The notes below the pieces were generated by a model. The model searched no databases and had not been told where the DNA came from. It saw only the letters and a list, made by a program, of their open reading frames with translations. A program made the translations under genes and the position numbers. Of a stretch of 64,000 bases of DNA, positions 34,657 through 42,443 are shown piece after piece (position 1 is the first letter of the stretch; every line of letters starts with the position of its first letter). Where the stretch lies: assembly GCA_965204545.1 (NCBI GenBank), contig CBDBFA010000003.1, positions 930,001 through 994,000 on the forward strand, given 5' to 3'. The DNA is from JAABVD01 sp965204545. GTDB lineage: Bacteria; Verrucomicrobiota; Verrucomicrobiia; Opitutales; UBA2995.

Positions 34657-34657
34657 T
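34559..34657 (+). repeat. 99-bp GTCAAACG hairpin, copy 5
   Basis: It touches the stop codon of the acylphosphatase gene; same orientation as copy 1. Confidence 0.9.
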
Positions 34658-34935
34658 CAGGCAATGATGAACTGCCGGCAGGCGGGCTCCCGGAAACCTT
34701 CTCTCCGCTCCTCACTCCTGATAAAACTGTCCATTTCCTCACTCAGGGCCCGGATGAAGGCCCTGCATTCCTTGCGTTGCCCCTCCACCTCCAAATGAAC
34801 CCGTCCATCGGGCAAATTTTTGACAAACCCGGTCACTTCGTAGCCCTTGGCCAGTTGGTAGGTGGTGAAGCGAAACCCCACACCCTGAACGTGACCGCTG
34901 AAAAATACCGTGCCGTGAAATACCTTATCGGTCAT
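34657..34935 (-). CDS. acyP: acylphosphatase
   Basis: 92 residues from the ATG at 34935 (MTDKVFHGTVFFSGHVQGVGFR). The active site is the phosphate loop SGHVQGVGFRF with its catalytic Arg, and the catalytic Asn is in VTGFVKNLPDGRVHLEVEG. It hydrolyses acyl phosphates such as carbamoyl phosphate and 1,3-bisphosphoglycerate in the cytoplasm. A longer frame upstream is repeat DNA and is not used. The 3' end meets the 99-bp hairpin. Confidence 0.95.
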   Translation of the reverse strand: MTDKVFHGTVFFSGHVQGVGFRFTTYQLAKGYEVTGFVKNLPDGRVHLEVEGQRKECRAFIRALSEEMDSFIRSEERREGFREPACRQFIIA

Positions 34936-35437
34936 GGTTGGGAGAGAGGCACAGAGGCACAAAGGGGGGAGAGGCGCGCTGGGGCGCGCCAATGAGGAAT
35001 GGTGGGGGCAAAGGGAGTGATGGAATGGTGGAGTGAGGGAGTGAGGGAAAAGGCTGAAGGATGAAGGAAGAAAATTAATCGTGATGGTGATCGAAAGGGG
35101 AAAGAGGGAATCTTGCAAAGAGGGGAAAGAGTTTCTGAGATTCTGAGGTACTGAGATGCTAAGAGGAAGAAGGGGGTATTGGGGTGCCTTTTGTGGAACC
35201 CCGTTGGGGTTCGGTTGTATGAGTGATCGATAACCCAGCGTGCGCTACGCGACGCTGGGCTTTGGAGTTTAACGCCGTTGGCGTTAGAGCTTCTTGGGTG
35301 GTCCCGGTTGAGGAACGATGCTGGACAGAACTGGGCGCCTCCACCCTCTTCTTCCGATCACGATCACGATCAAGCTTAATCTTCGGGGTTTTCATTCCTC
35401 ATTCCTCATTCCTAATTGGCGCCACCGGCGCTTGTCT
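34936..35437. repeat. 502-bp repeat block
   Basis: CACAGAGGCACAAAGG, GTGAGGGAGTGAGGG, GAAGGATGAAGG, a GATGGTGATCG remnant, triple-hairpin copy 5 (35188-35286), GATCACGATCACGATCAAGC (35358-35377) and ATTCCTCATTCCTCATTCC. No gene is seen. Confidence 0.75.
35188..35286 (+). repeat. triple-hairpin element, copy 5
   Basis: All three hairpins are intact; + orientation. Confidence 0.85.
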
Positions 35438-35513
<76 letters not shown>

Positions 35514-35525
35514 ATGCAAGATTAA

Positions 35526-35698
35526 CCCGCATGTCTCACAAATTTTCTACTGCGCTCCGGTTTATCGGCGCTGGTGCGGACTTCGTTGGATTCGCGTCCT
35601 TGCCGGGTGTCGACCCGGCTTCGCCCGCGAATCGGCACGAATCCCACACCAGCACTCGATCTCCGTTCGCTCGCTACGAATTCTGTGAGACATGGGGG
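35526..35698 (+). mobile_element. 173-bp YTAR element, copy C (intergenic)
   Basis: Ends CCCGCATGTCTCACAAA and TTCTGTGAGACATGGGGG, flanks TTAA and TTAG. It lies between two minus-strand genes but points in the + direction like all other copies. Confidence 0.92.
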
Positions 35699-35753
35699 TT
35701 AGGTGAGGAAGGAAAGGGACAATTTGCCAAGGGTCAACCGGAATTTGGCAAAC

Positions 35754-36602
35754 CTATTCCACTTTGAATGTGACCTTGAGGGTGATTCCCTGCCGGTTTG
35801 GGGGAGGTTGGAAAATGCCGAGCCTGCGCACGGTGAGAATGGCATTTTTGTCGAGATCGGCGAAACCGGAACTGGTAATCACCCGGACATTGGAGATAGC
35901 GCCGGCGGCTGAAATATGAAATTCGACCCGGGCGCTGCGCCCGACCGCTCCCGAGGACCTGGTCTTCTTCCACTCCTGCTCCAGACGGGCGGACAACAAC
36001 CTTTTCCAAGCCAACATTTCGTCGGTTTGAGCGGCGGAGGAAGGTGTCGAAGCGGAAAGTTCGGGAACACTCATGATAGATTGGCGAAGGTTCCGTTCAA
36101 TCCTGGAAGTGTCGATTTTGGGCGCTTTTTTGGGTTGGACGGGGACAGTTTTAGGTGTTTCAGGAGCGCCCACCCGTTTGACGAATTCGTCATAACTGAT
36201 GATTTTGGGCTTTGGCGGCGGCGGCTTCTCCACCGGTTTCGGGGGCGGGGGTTTTTCCACCGGCTTCGGCGGCGGGGGCGGAGGTGGCGGCGGTTTCGGT
36301 TCGGGTTCCGGTTCCGGTTCCGGCTCGGGTTCGGGTTCAGGTTCAGGTTCGGGTTCGGGCTCGGGTTCAGGTTCGGGTTCCGGTTCCGGCTCGGGCAATT
36401 CCGGCTCCGGCTGGGGCGGGGTTTCTTCCGGGACCAGAATTTGATTGGGGTCGGGAAGTTCCACCATTTCAAAAATGTATGGTTCCGGTTCCCGAGCCCA
36501 AAGGGTGGAGAAGAGGGCGCCGAGGATCATTAGAAGCAGGGTCGCCAGGTGGAGAATTCCCGAGAATATCAGCGCTCTCTTGGTGATGGGGTCGATTCTC
36601 AT
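35754..36602 (-). CDS. tonB: TonB/TolA-type energy transducer with a long Glu-Pro rod
   Basis: 282 residues. A short cytoplasmic start (MRIDPITKRAL), one membrane helix (IFSGILHLATLLLMILGALF), then a Pro-rich periplasmic rod with about 20 EP dipeptides (about residues 65-103), a run of nine Pro, and two PKPVEKPPPP units. The C-terminal domain (ARVEFHISAAGAISNVRVITSSGFADLDKNAILTVRRLGIF) is a TonB-C fold. It spans the periplasm and transfers energy from ExbB/ExbD (encoded directly upstream, 36615-37031 and 37794-38498) to outer-membrane receptors, or works as TolA. The EP rod is simple-sequence DNA and probably length-variable. Confidence 0.88.
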   Translation of the reverse strand: MRIDPITKRALIFSGILHLATLLLMILGALFSTLWAREPEPYIFEMVELPDPNQILVPEETPPQPEPELPEPEPEPEPEPEPEPEPEPEPEPEPEPEPEPEPKPPPPPPPPPKPVEKPPPPKPVEKPPPPKPKIISYDEFVKRVGAPETPKTVPVQPKKAPKIDTSRIERNLRQSIMSVPELSASTPSSAAQTDEMLAWKRLLSARLEQEWKKTRSSGAVGRSARVEFHISAAGAISNVRVITSSGFADLDKNAILTVRRLGIFQPPPNRQGITLKVTFKVE

Positions 36603-36614
36603 ATTCCCGGCGGT

Positions 36615-37031
36615 TTACTTCACTCGCGTATCCAAACTGATCCGGGTCAGTTCGTTCTGTTTCAACAAGTCCATTACCTCGATGATCTTCTGGTACTGCA
36701 GCCTGAAATCACCGCGCAGGTGAATTACGGGGGGATCGTGGTGTTCGGCCAGGATCTCGATCCGTTCGGCCAACTCCTCGAAGGTAACCTCTTCCTGGCT
36801 CCAGTAATAAACACCCTCCCGGTCGATGGAAATGGTCTGGAAGGGGGTTTCCCGCAGAATGGGTGTGGGGGATGCGGTCTCGGAGGGCAATTCCAAGGGA
36901 ATCGTTTGCTCCAGCAACGGGGTCGTAATCATGAAAATGATGAGCAGCGCAAAGGCCATGTCGATCATGGGAGTCACATTGATCTGCGAAACGGCGGTCA
37001 AACGCTCTCTTTGATGGAAGGTCCGGGCCAT
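36615..37031 (-). CDS. exbD: ExbD/TolR biopolymer transport protein (set 2)
   Basis: 138 residues from the ATG at 37031. The N-terminal helix VSQINVTPMIDMAFALLIIFMITTP carries the conserved Asp. The periplasmic domain ends LDTRVK. The start codon directly abuts the stop codon of the repeated frame upstream (37032-37034). tonB follows after 12 bp. In the ancestral arrangement exbB probably ended directly at this ATG, before the tandem copies at 37032-37793 were formed. Confidence 0.93.
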   Translation of the reverse strand: MARTFHQRERLTAVSQINVTPMIDMAFALLIIFMITTPLLEQTIPLELPSETASPTPILRETPFQTISIDREGVYYWSQEEVTFEELAERIEILAEHHDPPVIHLRGDFRLQYQKIIEVMDLLKQNELTRISLDTRVK

Positions 37032-37793
37032 CTAGATACTTCTCGACAAAGTGTCCTCCAATTCGATGCGATCCGCCACGGAGGAAGTCGCTTCGCTCCA
37101 GAGGAAAGAGTGAAGAGTGAAGAGTGAAGAGGGTGGCGCCGGGGGAGCTTCTCCTCCTCTTTGCGTTCTTAGCGATCTTGGCGAGAGGCGATTCCTCAGA
37201 AATTTTCGATCACGATCATGATCACGATAGAGCATTTGCCCCTCTGTGTTCCTTGTGGTGGTTAATTTAAAAGCCATCTAGATACTTCTCGACAAAGTGT
37301 CCTCCAATTCGATGCGGTCCGCCACGGAGGAAGTCGCTTCGCTCCAGAGGAAAGAGTGAAGAGTGAAGAGTGAAGAGGGTGGCGCCGGGGGAACTTCTCC
37401 TCCTCTTTGCGTTCTTAGCGATCTTGGCGAGAGGCGATTCCTCAGAAATTTTCGATCACGATCACGATCATGATCACGATAGAGCATTTGCCCCTCTGTG
37501 TTCCTTGTGGTGGTTAATTTAAAAGCCATTTAGATACTTCTCGACAAAGTGTCCTCCAATTCGATGCGGTCCGCCACGGAGGAAGTCGCTTCGCTCCAGA
37601 GGAAAGAGTGAAGAGTGAAGAGTGAAGAGGGTGGCGCCGGGGGAGCTTCTCCTCCTCTTTGCGTTCTTAGCGATCTTGGCGAGAGGCGATTCCTCAGAAA
37701 TTTTCGATCACGATCACGATCACGATCATGATCATGATCACGATAGAGCATTTGCCCCTCTGTGTTCCTTGTGGTGGTTAATTTAAAAGCCAT
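37032..37793 (-). repeat. tandem triplication between exbB and exbD, carrying three coupled small reading frames
   Basis: Three direct repeats of 246 (37032-37277), 252 (37278-37529) and 264 bp (37530-37793) differ mainly in the number of GATCAC-type hexamers. Each repeats the last 17 codons of exbB (ending DRIELEDTLSRSI) and spacer DNA. Each is open on the minus strand from an ATG adjacent to the preceding stop (81, 83 and 87 codons, MAFKLTTTRNTEGQMLYRD). The chain exbB stop-ATG, stop-ATG, stop-ATG, stop-exbD ATG has no gap. I do not know whether the small proteins are made; the frames are kept open because size changes are multiples of 6 bp. Confidence 0.88.
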
Positions 37794-38498
37794 TTAGATA
37801 CTTCTCGACAAAGTGTCCTCCAATTCGATGCGATCCGCCACGGAGCTGGCGAAGTTTTCCAGGTCGATGACCCGTTTTTTGGTCACTGACAGGAGAAAAT
37901 TGTACCCGAAAACGGACGGAATGGCCACCAGCAACCCGGCCACCGTGGTCAACAATGCCCCTGAAACCCCCGGAGCCAGCTTCTGCAAACTGGCGCTGCT
38001 CTCCAAGGCGATGGCGCCAAATGCATCCATCACACCCCACACCGTTCCGAGGAGTCCCATAAAGGGGGCCCCGGTCACAATAGAAGCCAGCAGGACCATC
38101 TTCTTTTCATAGAGGATGCTTTGCTGGGCCACGGCCCGGCGCAGGGCATTTTCCGAATAACTGACCGCATTTTCCCGATCCAGGTTGGCGGAATCGAGTT
38201 CCACGGCGCGGAAATAAGCCTGGGTGGCATCCCCGACCAAGGAGGCATAGGGAACGGAGTCACTGAAGGTAACATGGCGGGCCAAATCCAGCAAGGAGGG
38301 CGCCTCGTTCAGGTCTGCTTCAAATTCCAGGTTCAAATTCTGGAGGTTGTTCAACTCCATAAACTTGCTGAACATGACCGTCCAGGCGATGGCGCTGAAC
38401 ACGCCCAAGGCCAAAATAATGAGCTGACCGGCCGTATTGGACAGGAAGAAATAGGATAGCAGACCGGAGTGTTGAGATTGGGCCAGAGTGGGAATCAT
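37794..38498 (-). CDS. exbB: ExbB/TolQ/MotA-family proton channel protein (set 2)
   Basis: 234 residues from the ATG at 38498. Three membrane helices: FLSNTAGQLIILALGVFSAIAW near the N-terminus and two in the conserved block VTGAPFMGLLGTVWGVMDAFG..LAPGVSGALLTTVAGLLVAIPSVFGYN. It heads a cluster exbB-(repeat)-exbD-tonB on the minus strand. It is longer than the set-1 ExbB (16714-17283), mainly in the cytoplasmic loop, which is typical of the TolQ-like branch. Its 3' end has been copied three times downstream. Confidence 0.93.
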   Translation of the reverse strand: MIPTLAQSQHSGLLSYFFLSNTAGQLIILALGVFSAIAWTVMFSKFMELNNLQNLNLEFEADLNEAPSLLDLARHVTFSDSVPYASLVGDATQAYFRAVELDSANLDRENAVSYSENALRRAVAQQSILYEKKMVLLASIVTGAPFMGLLGTVWGVMDAFGAIALESSASLQKLAPGVSGALLTTVAGLLVAIPSVFGYNFLLSVTKKRVIDLENFASSVADRIELEDTLSRSI

Positions 38499-39022
38499 AA
38501 ATGGCGGCAAGGGACAAAAAGGGATATCAGTTCCCTATTTAAGACCGTCTCGGCTCCACCTTCAAAGATAAAATGAATTCCAACCACAGAATTTTGTTGG
38601 AAGGATGGGATCTCGCCGAGGCGAGATGGCACAAAGGCACAGAGGCACAAAGGGGGAGAGGGGAAAGAGGAAAGTGTTCAGAGGTCAGAGTTTAGTGACG
38701 CCTTCGCCGCTTTTTGTGGTTAATCCCTCTTGTCGATTCTTTGCGATCTTTGCGAGAGGAAATTCCTCAGGGGTTTTCGATCATGATCACGATCACGATT
38801 TTGAGGCAGGAATGTGGGCGAGGCATGCCTCGCCCCTACGGAATGGGGGGTTGGAAAATCCGCTTTTCCTTTTTGAGTCTTTGGAAGATGTCGCGTTCGC
38901 TCGTCACGAATTTTGTGAGATCTGCGGGTTAAGATACCTCAATAGTTACGTTTACAGATTGATTCCGCCAAAGGACATCCTTTCACTTTTAAGGCAGAAA
39001 CCAAGCCTCAGTCTTTGAATTC
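38499..39022. repeat. 524-bp repeat block with a remnant of the YTAR element
   Basis: The hairpin ATCTCGCCGAGGCGAGAT (about 38608-38628) with octamers, GATCATGATCACGATCACG (38779-38799), the GAGGCATGCCTCGCCCC unit (about 38809-38865) and a right-end remnant of the 173-bp element (38886-38932, GTTCGCTCGTCACGAATTTT then GTGAGATCTGCGGGTTAA). The divergent promoters of exbB and the PfkB gene must lie at its edges. Confidence 0.75.
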
Positions 39023-40141
39023 ATGGATAATATAACCCAGGCACTCGACTACCTCGGCAAACGCGGATCGGAAATAACACAGAAACACGCTCTGGTGGGA
39101 TTCGACGGTTTGGTCGAGCGCGTCACTTCAGTGGTGGATAAACGCTTTGGGCAAGGAGACGCCTTTACCCGGGTGGAAACGATAGAAGCCTTCGGGTCCA
39201 AAATCCTCGGCGCGGCCAGTAATGGCGCCGACATGGAAATCTTTTCCCACGAGGAGAAAGCGGGGGGCAACGGACCCGTCATGGCCGGAGCCCTCGGCAA
39301 GGCCGGTCTAAACCTGCGTTATATCGGCGCCCTGGGAGAGGCATCGGTTCATCCCGTTTTCGAGACATTTGCCCGTGAAACCAACGCCATCTCCATAGCC
39401 GACCCCGCCATCATTCACTCCCTCGAATTTGCCGATGGAAAAATCAAGCTGGGGACGGTTGCTTCGCTGGATGCCATCGATTACAGGAATCTTTTGCGTC
39501 ATATTGAGGAAGGGGAATTTTTCGATCTGCTCTCCCGTCAGGATCTGGTATGCGTGGTGAACTGGGCCATGATCCCCAACCTGACCACCCTCCTGACCGA
39601 TCTCCTCGACTACGTCATACCCAATCTGCCTCCGAGAGACCAAAAGCATTATTTCTTCGACCTCTCCGATCCTGTAAAGCGCTCGGATGGGGAGGTGCGC
39701 TCCGTTCTTTCGACCATATCCCGATTTCAAAACTGGGGAGCGGTCACCCTGGGTTTGAATGTGAAGGTAGCGGGAAGGGTCGCCCGACTTTTGGGGAAAT
39801 CCGGAATGGGGGACGAGGCCGATGGGCTGAAATCGATGGCCTCCTACATACGCGACCAATTGAGCATCGGCACGGCTGTGGTGCAGGCCGGGGATTCAGC
39901 CGCCTGCGCCAGCAAGCTGGAAACGGCCTGGGCAAGGGGATTTCTCACGAACGGTCCATCCGCAACCGAGGGTTCCGCGGACCATTTCAATGCGGGGTTT
40001 TGCCTCGCCCAACTATTGGATTTTCCTCTTTCCGTCTGCCTGACCACGGGTGAGGCCTTCAGGGGTTTTCATGCTATTACGGGGAGGAGTCCCAGCATGA
40101 GTGAGGCTCAGTCCTTCATCCAAAACTGGAAGGACGCTTAA
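39023..40141 (+). CDS. PfkB-family carbohydrate kinase
   Basis: 372 residues. Ribokinase-fold landmarks are GFDGLVERVTSVV at the N-terminus, the Gly-rich EKAGGNGPVMAGALGKAGLNLRYIGALG (PfkB signature 1 region) and GSADHFNAGFCLAQLL, equivalent to the catalytic GAGDxFxAG with its Asp base. It phosphorylates a sugar or nucleoside using ATP; the substrate cannot be read from the sequence. DNA right after the stop has a remnant of the YTAR element left end (40138-40158) and a 57-bp palindrome. Confidence 0.88.
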   Translation: MDNITQALDYLGKRGSEITQKHALVGFDGLVERVTSVVDKRFGQGDAFTRVETIEAFGSKILGAASNGADMEIFSHEEKAGGNGPVMAGALGKAGLNLRYIGALGEASVHPVFETFARETNAISIADPAIIHSLEFADGKIKLGTVASLDAIDYRNLLRHIEEGEFFDLLSRQDLVCVVNWAMIPNLTTLLTDLLDYVIPNLPPRDQKHYFFDLSDPVKRSDGEVRSVLSTISRFQNWGAVTLGLNVKVAGRVARLLGKSGMGDEADGLKSMASYIRDQLSIGTAVVQAGDSAACASKLETAWARGFLTNGPSATEGSADHFNAGFCLAQLLDFPLSVCLTTGEAFRGFHAITGRSPSMSEAQSFIQNWKDA

Positions 40142-40167
40142 CCCAAATGTCTCACAAGGGGCGCAAA

Positions 40168-40223
40168 GGGGTCAGTCATTAATTTTCAACATGGGGACAT
40201 GTCAAAAATCAACGACTGACCCC
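40168..40223. repeat. 57-bp palindrome, third copy
   Basis: Same GGGGTCAG...CTGACCCC frame and inner CAACATGGGGACATGTC, with diverged stem bases that remain paired (GTCATTAATTTT / AAAATCAACGAC). Confidence 0.8.
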
Positions 40224-40282
40224 GACAGGAACGAAGTCAGGGCGGGACATGCCGGCACTGGGGACGCGGGGGTAGAGGAAGG

Positions 40283-40915
40283 ATGAGGAAGGGGTTGTTT
40301 ATCACCTTCGAAGGTTCTGAAGGGGCGGGTAAGACGACCCAGATGAAAAGGCTGGCGGCCAAATTGAGGGCACGGGGAGAGAGGGTCGTTTTGAGTCGCG
40401 AACCGGGAGGCACGCCCTTGGGAGAAAAAATCCGGCACCTGCTAAAACACGCCGAGTGCGGGTGGACCATGGTCCCAAGAACGGAGGTTCTCCTTTTTGC
40501 GGCAAGCCGAGCCCAACACGTGGAGGAATTGATAAGGCCCAACCTGGGGCGCGGCAAGGTGGTCATCAGCGACCGCTACCTGGATTCAACCACCGTCTAC
40601 CAGGGTGTGGCCAGGGCCATCGGCCCAACGGAGGTAAGCGCCATCAATCGATTTGCCATAGACGGCCTTCTTCCCGACCTGACGGTATGGATCGATCTGG
40701 AGCCCGAAATCGGTTTTCAACGCATTCAATCGAGAAACACGGAGCTGCCCGACCGGATGGAACAGGAAAAAATGGAATTTTATCGAGCGGTGCGGAAAGG
40801 ATACCGGGAATTGGCAAATTCCGAACCCGGACGTTTCCTGGTAGTGGACGGCGCCCAAACCCCCGAAGAGGTGGAGGAGGCCATTTGGGATGGAGTTAAA
40901 AAGCATTTTGACTGA
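40283..40915 (+). CDS. tmk: thymidylate kinase
   Basis: 210 residues from the ATG at 40283 with a strong GAGGAAGG ribosome site. P-loop FEGSEGAGKTTQ, dTMP motif SREPGGTPLGEKIR, DR(Y/H) motif VVISDRYLDSTTVYQG and a LID region. It phosphorylates dTMP to dTDP in the cytoplasm. The next gene, holB, starts 26 bp before its stop: a tmk-holB operon as in many bacteria. Confidence 0.96.
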   Translation: MRKGLFITFEGSEGAGKTTQMKRLAAKLRARGERVVLSREPGGTPLGEKIRHLLKHAECGWTMVPRTEVLLFAASRAQHVEELIRPNLGRGKVVISDRYLDSTTVYQGVARAIGPTEVSAINRFAIDGLLPDLTVWIDLEPEIGFQRIQSRNTELPDRMEQEKMEFYRAVRKGYRELANSEPGRFLVVDGAQTPEEVEEAIWDGVKKHFD

Positions 40916-41870
40916 ACCTTTGAGGTCTTCCAAGGCAGTGGAGGTGCTGGAACGCTCCCTGCAAAAAGGTCGCCTGGCCCACGCGGTGCTGCTCTACGGT
41001 GAGAACGAGGAACTGTTGGAGGAAGTGGCTCACAGTTTGGCCGCGGTTTTATTGGATGTATCCCTTTCCATGGGGGAGGAGGATCGTTTTGGGCCGGTGA
41101 CAAACCACCCGGACTTCTTTCCGCTACGCCCTTCCCAAAAGGCGCGTGCCATCAGGGCGGTCGATACCCGCGAGTTGATCCGCCAAATTCTGCAGTCTCC
41201 CCTCGTATCCGACCGCAAGGTGGCGGTCGTCTACGAGGCCGACCGCCTGTGTGCATCGTCCCAGTCCTCGGCGGCCAATATATTTCTCAAAACCCTGGAA
41301 GAGCCTCCGCTCGATACCACTATCATCCTGTTTTCCACCCGGCCCTACGCGTTGCTCGAAACCATCCGCAGCCGGTGCTTCAATTTCCGCATTCCCTCTT
41401 CTTTTCGAGCCATCGAGGACAAGACCTGGCAACAATGGCTGGACGACTATTCCCATTTTCTACGCGGGCTTCTGCAGGGGGTTCAGGAAAAGGACCGGAT
41501 CGCGGGAAGTGTCATGACCGCTTACGGACTGGTGGCCCGTTTCAACGGAATTCTGGACAATCTGGCGTCGATAGGCTGGGAAAGAGAAAAATCGAAACTC
41601 CCCCAGGATTTGAAGGATGATGAACGAGAGGCCCTGCGGGTAGGATCGGCCAAGGGGATTCGCCACCGGCTGTTCAAGGAATTGGAAAACCAAACCCGGG
41701 CCGTGGCGGCCCCCTATCTGGGCGAAGAGAATGGCGGTCCCGTCTCCTCGAAATTCACCGACAGCATCCGAGAACTGGAGTCATTGGCGGGCCTGCTGGA
41801 AGTCAACCTGAGAACCGATACGGCCCTGGAGGATTATTTGCTTTCGTGTTTGCGAATTTGGAGCAGGTGA
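40890..41870 (+). CDS. holB: DNA polymerase III subunit delta'
   Basis: 326 residues, overlapping tmk by 26 bp. AAA+ clamp-loader fold: LAHAVLLYGENEELLEEVA in place of a canonical P-loop (delta' does not bind ATP), DRKVAVVYEADRLCASSQSSAANIFLKTLEEPP (Walker-B-like region) and TIRSRCFNFRI (SRC motif). It is part of the clamp loader with tau/gamma and delta. No Cys4 zinc module is visible in the usual place, so it is a divergent form. Confidence 0.88.
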   Translation: MELKSILTEPLRSSKAVEVLERSLQKGRLAHAVLLYGENEELLEEVAHSLAAVLLDVSLSMGEEDRFGPVTNHPDFFPLRPSQKARAIRAVDTRELIRQILQSPLVSDRKVAVVYEADRLCASSQSSAANIFLKTLEEPPLDTTIILFSTRPYALLETIRSRCFNFRIPSSFRAIEDKTWQQWLDDYSHFLRGLLQGVQEKDRIAGSVMTAYGLVARFNGILDNLASIGWEREKSKLPQDLKDDEREALRVGSAKGIRHRLFKELENQTRAVAAPYLGEENGGPVSSKFTDSIRELESLAGLLEVNLRTDTALEDYLLSCLRIWSR

Positions 41871-42443
41871 TAGGCGCGCGGAGGCGCGCCAATTAGGAAT
41901 TAGGAATTAGGAGAGAGGGAACCACAAAAGGCACAAAAGATATTTGATGCTGAGTTGCTGAGAAGGGGAATAGCCGCAAAAGAACGCAAAAAGCGCAAAA
42001 AGGGGGGATCCACGGTTCATTTTCGATCACGATCACGATTTTGAGGCAGGGATATGGGCGAGGCATGCCTCGCCCCTACGAATTGGCGGGTTGGAAAACC
42101 CGCCCTCCGTTAAATCCCAGTTGAAATTTTAATCCGTGGCCATCCGTGAAATCCGTGGTTGGTTCCTCAGTAATTTTCGATCACGATCACGATTAATGTC
42201 AGCCCATCAGAATCTCGGCGCCTGCTCGGAACAAAGGGGTCAGGTCAAAAAAACCGTATTCCGCTTTGCTCCATACAATTTTCTAAGACGACTGACCCCG
42301 ACGAGGCTCTTCTTTTCATTCCCAATTCCTAATTCCTCATTCCTCATTCCTCATTGGCGTCTTTGGGCGCCTATTGTGGTTTTTTTTCGTTTTCCTTTCT
42401 TTTTGAGTGTTTTGTGGGTTTTGTGGCTTAACTTGAAATAAAG
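41871..42443. repeat. 573-bp repeat block before mutS
   Basis: GGCGCGCGGAGGCGCGCC, AATTAGG, GATCACGATCACGATTTTGAGG (42022), the GAGGCATGCCTCGCCCC / GGTTGGAAAACCCGCC unit (about 42050-42110), GATCACGATCACG (42179-42192), the 64-bp palindrome variant (42236-42299) and ATTCCTCATTCCTCATTCC. No gene is seen. Confidence 0.75.
42236..42299. repeat. 64-bp GGGTCAG palindrome variant, second copy
   Basis: Matches 28037-28100, with GGGGTCAGGTC and GACTGACCCC arms. Confidence 0.8.

Noticed and set aside
36199..36444. Gly-Ser repeat frame on the + strand
   Set aside because: It is the complement of the Glu-Pro rod of the TonB-like gene.
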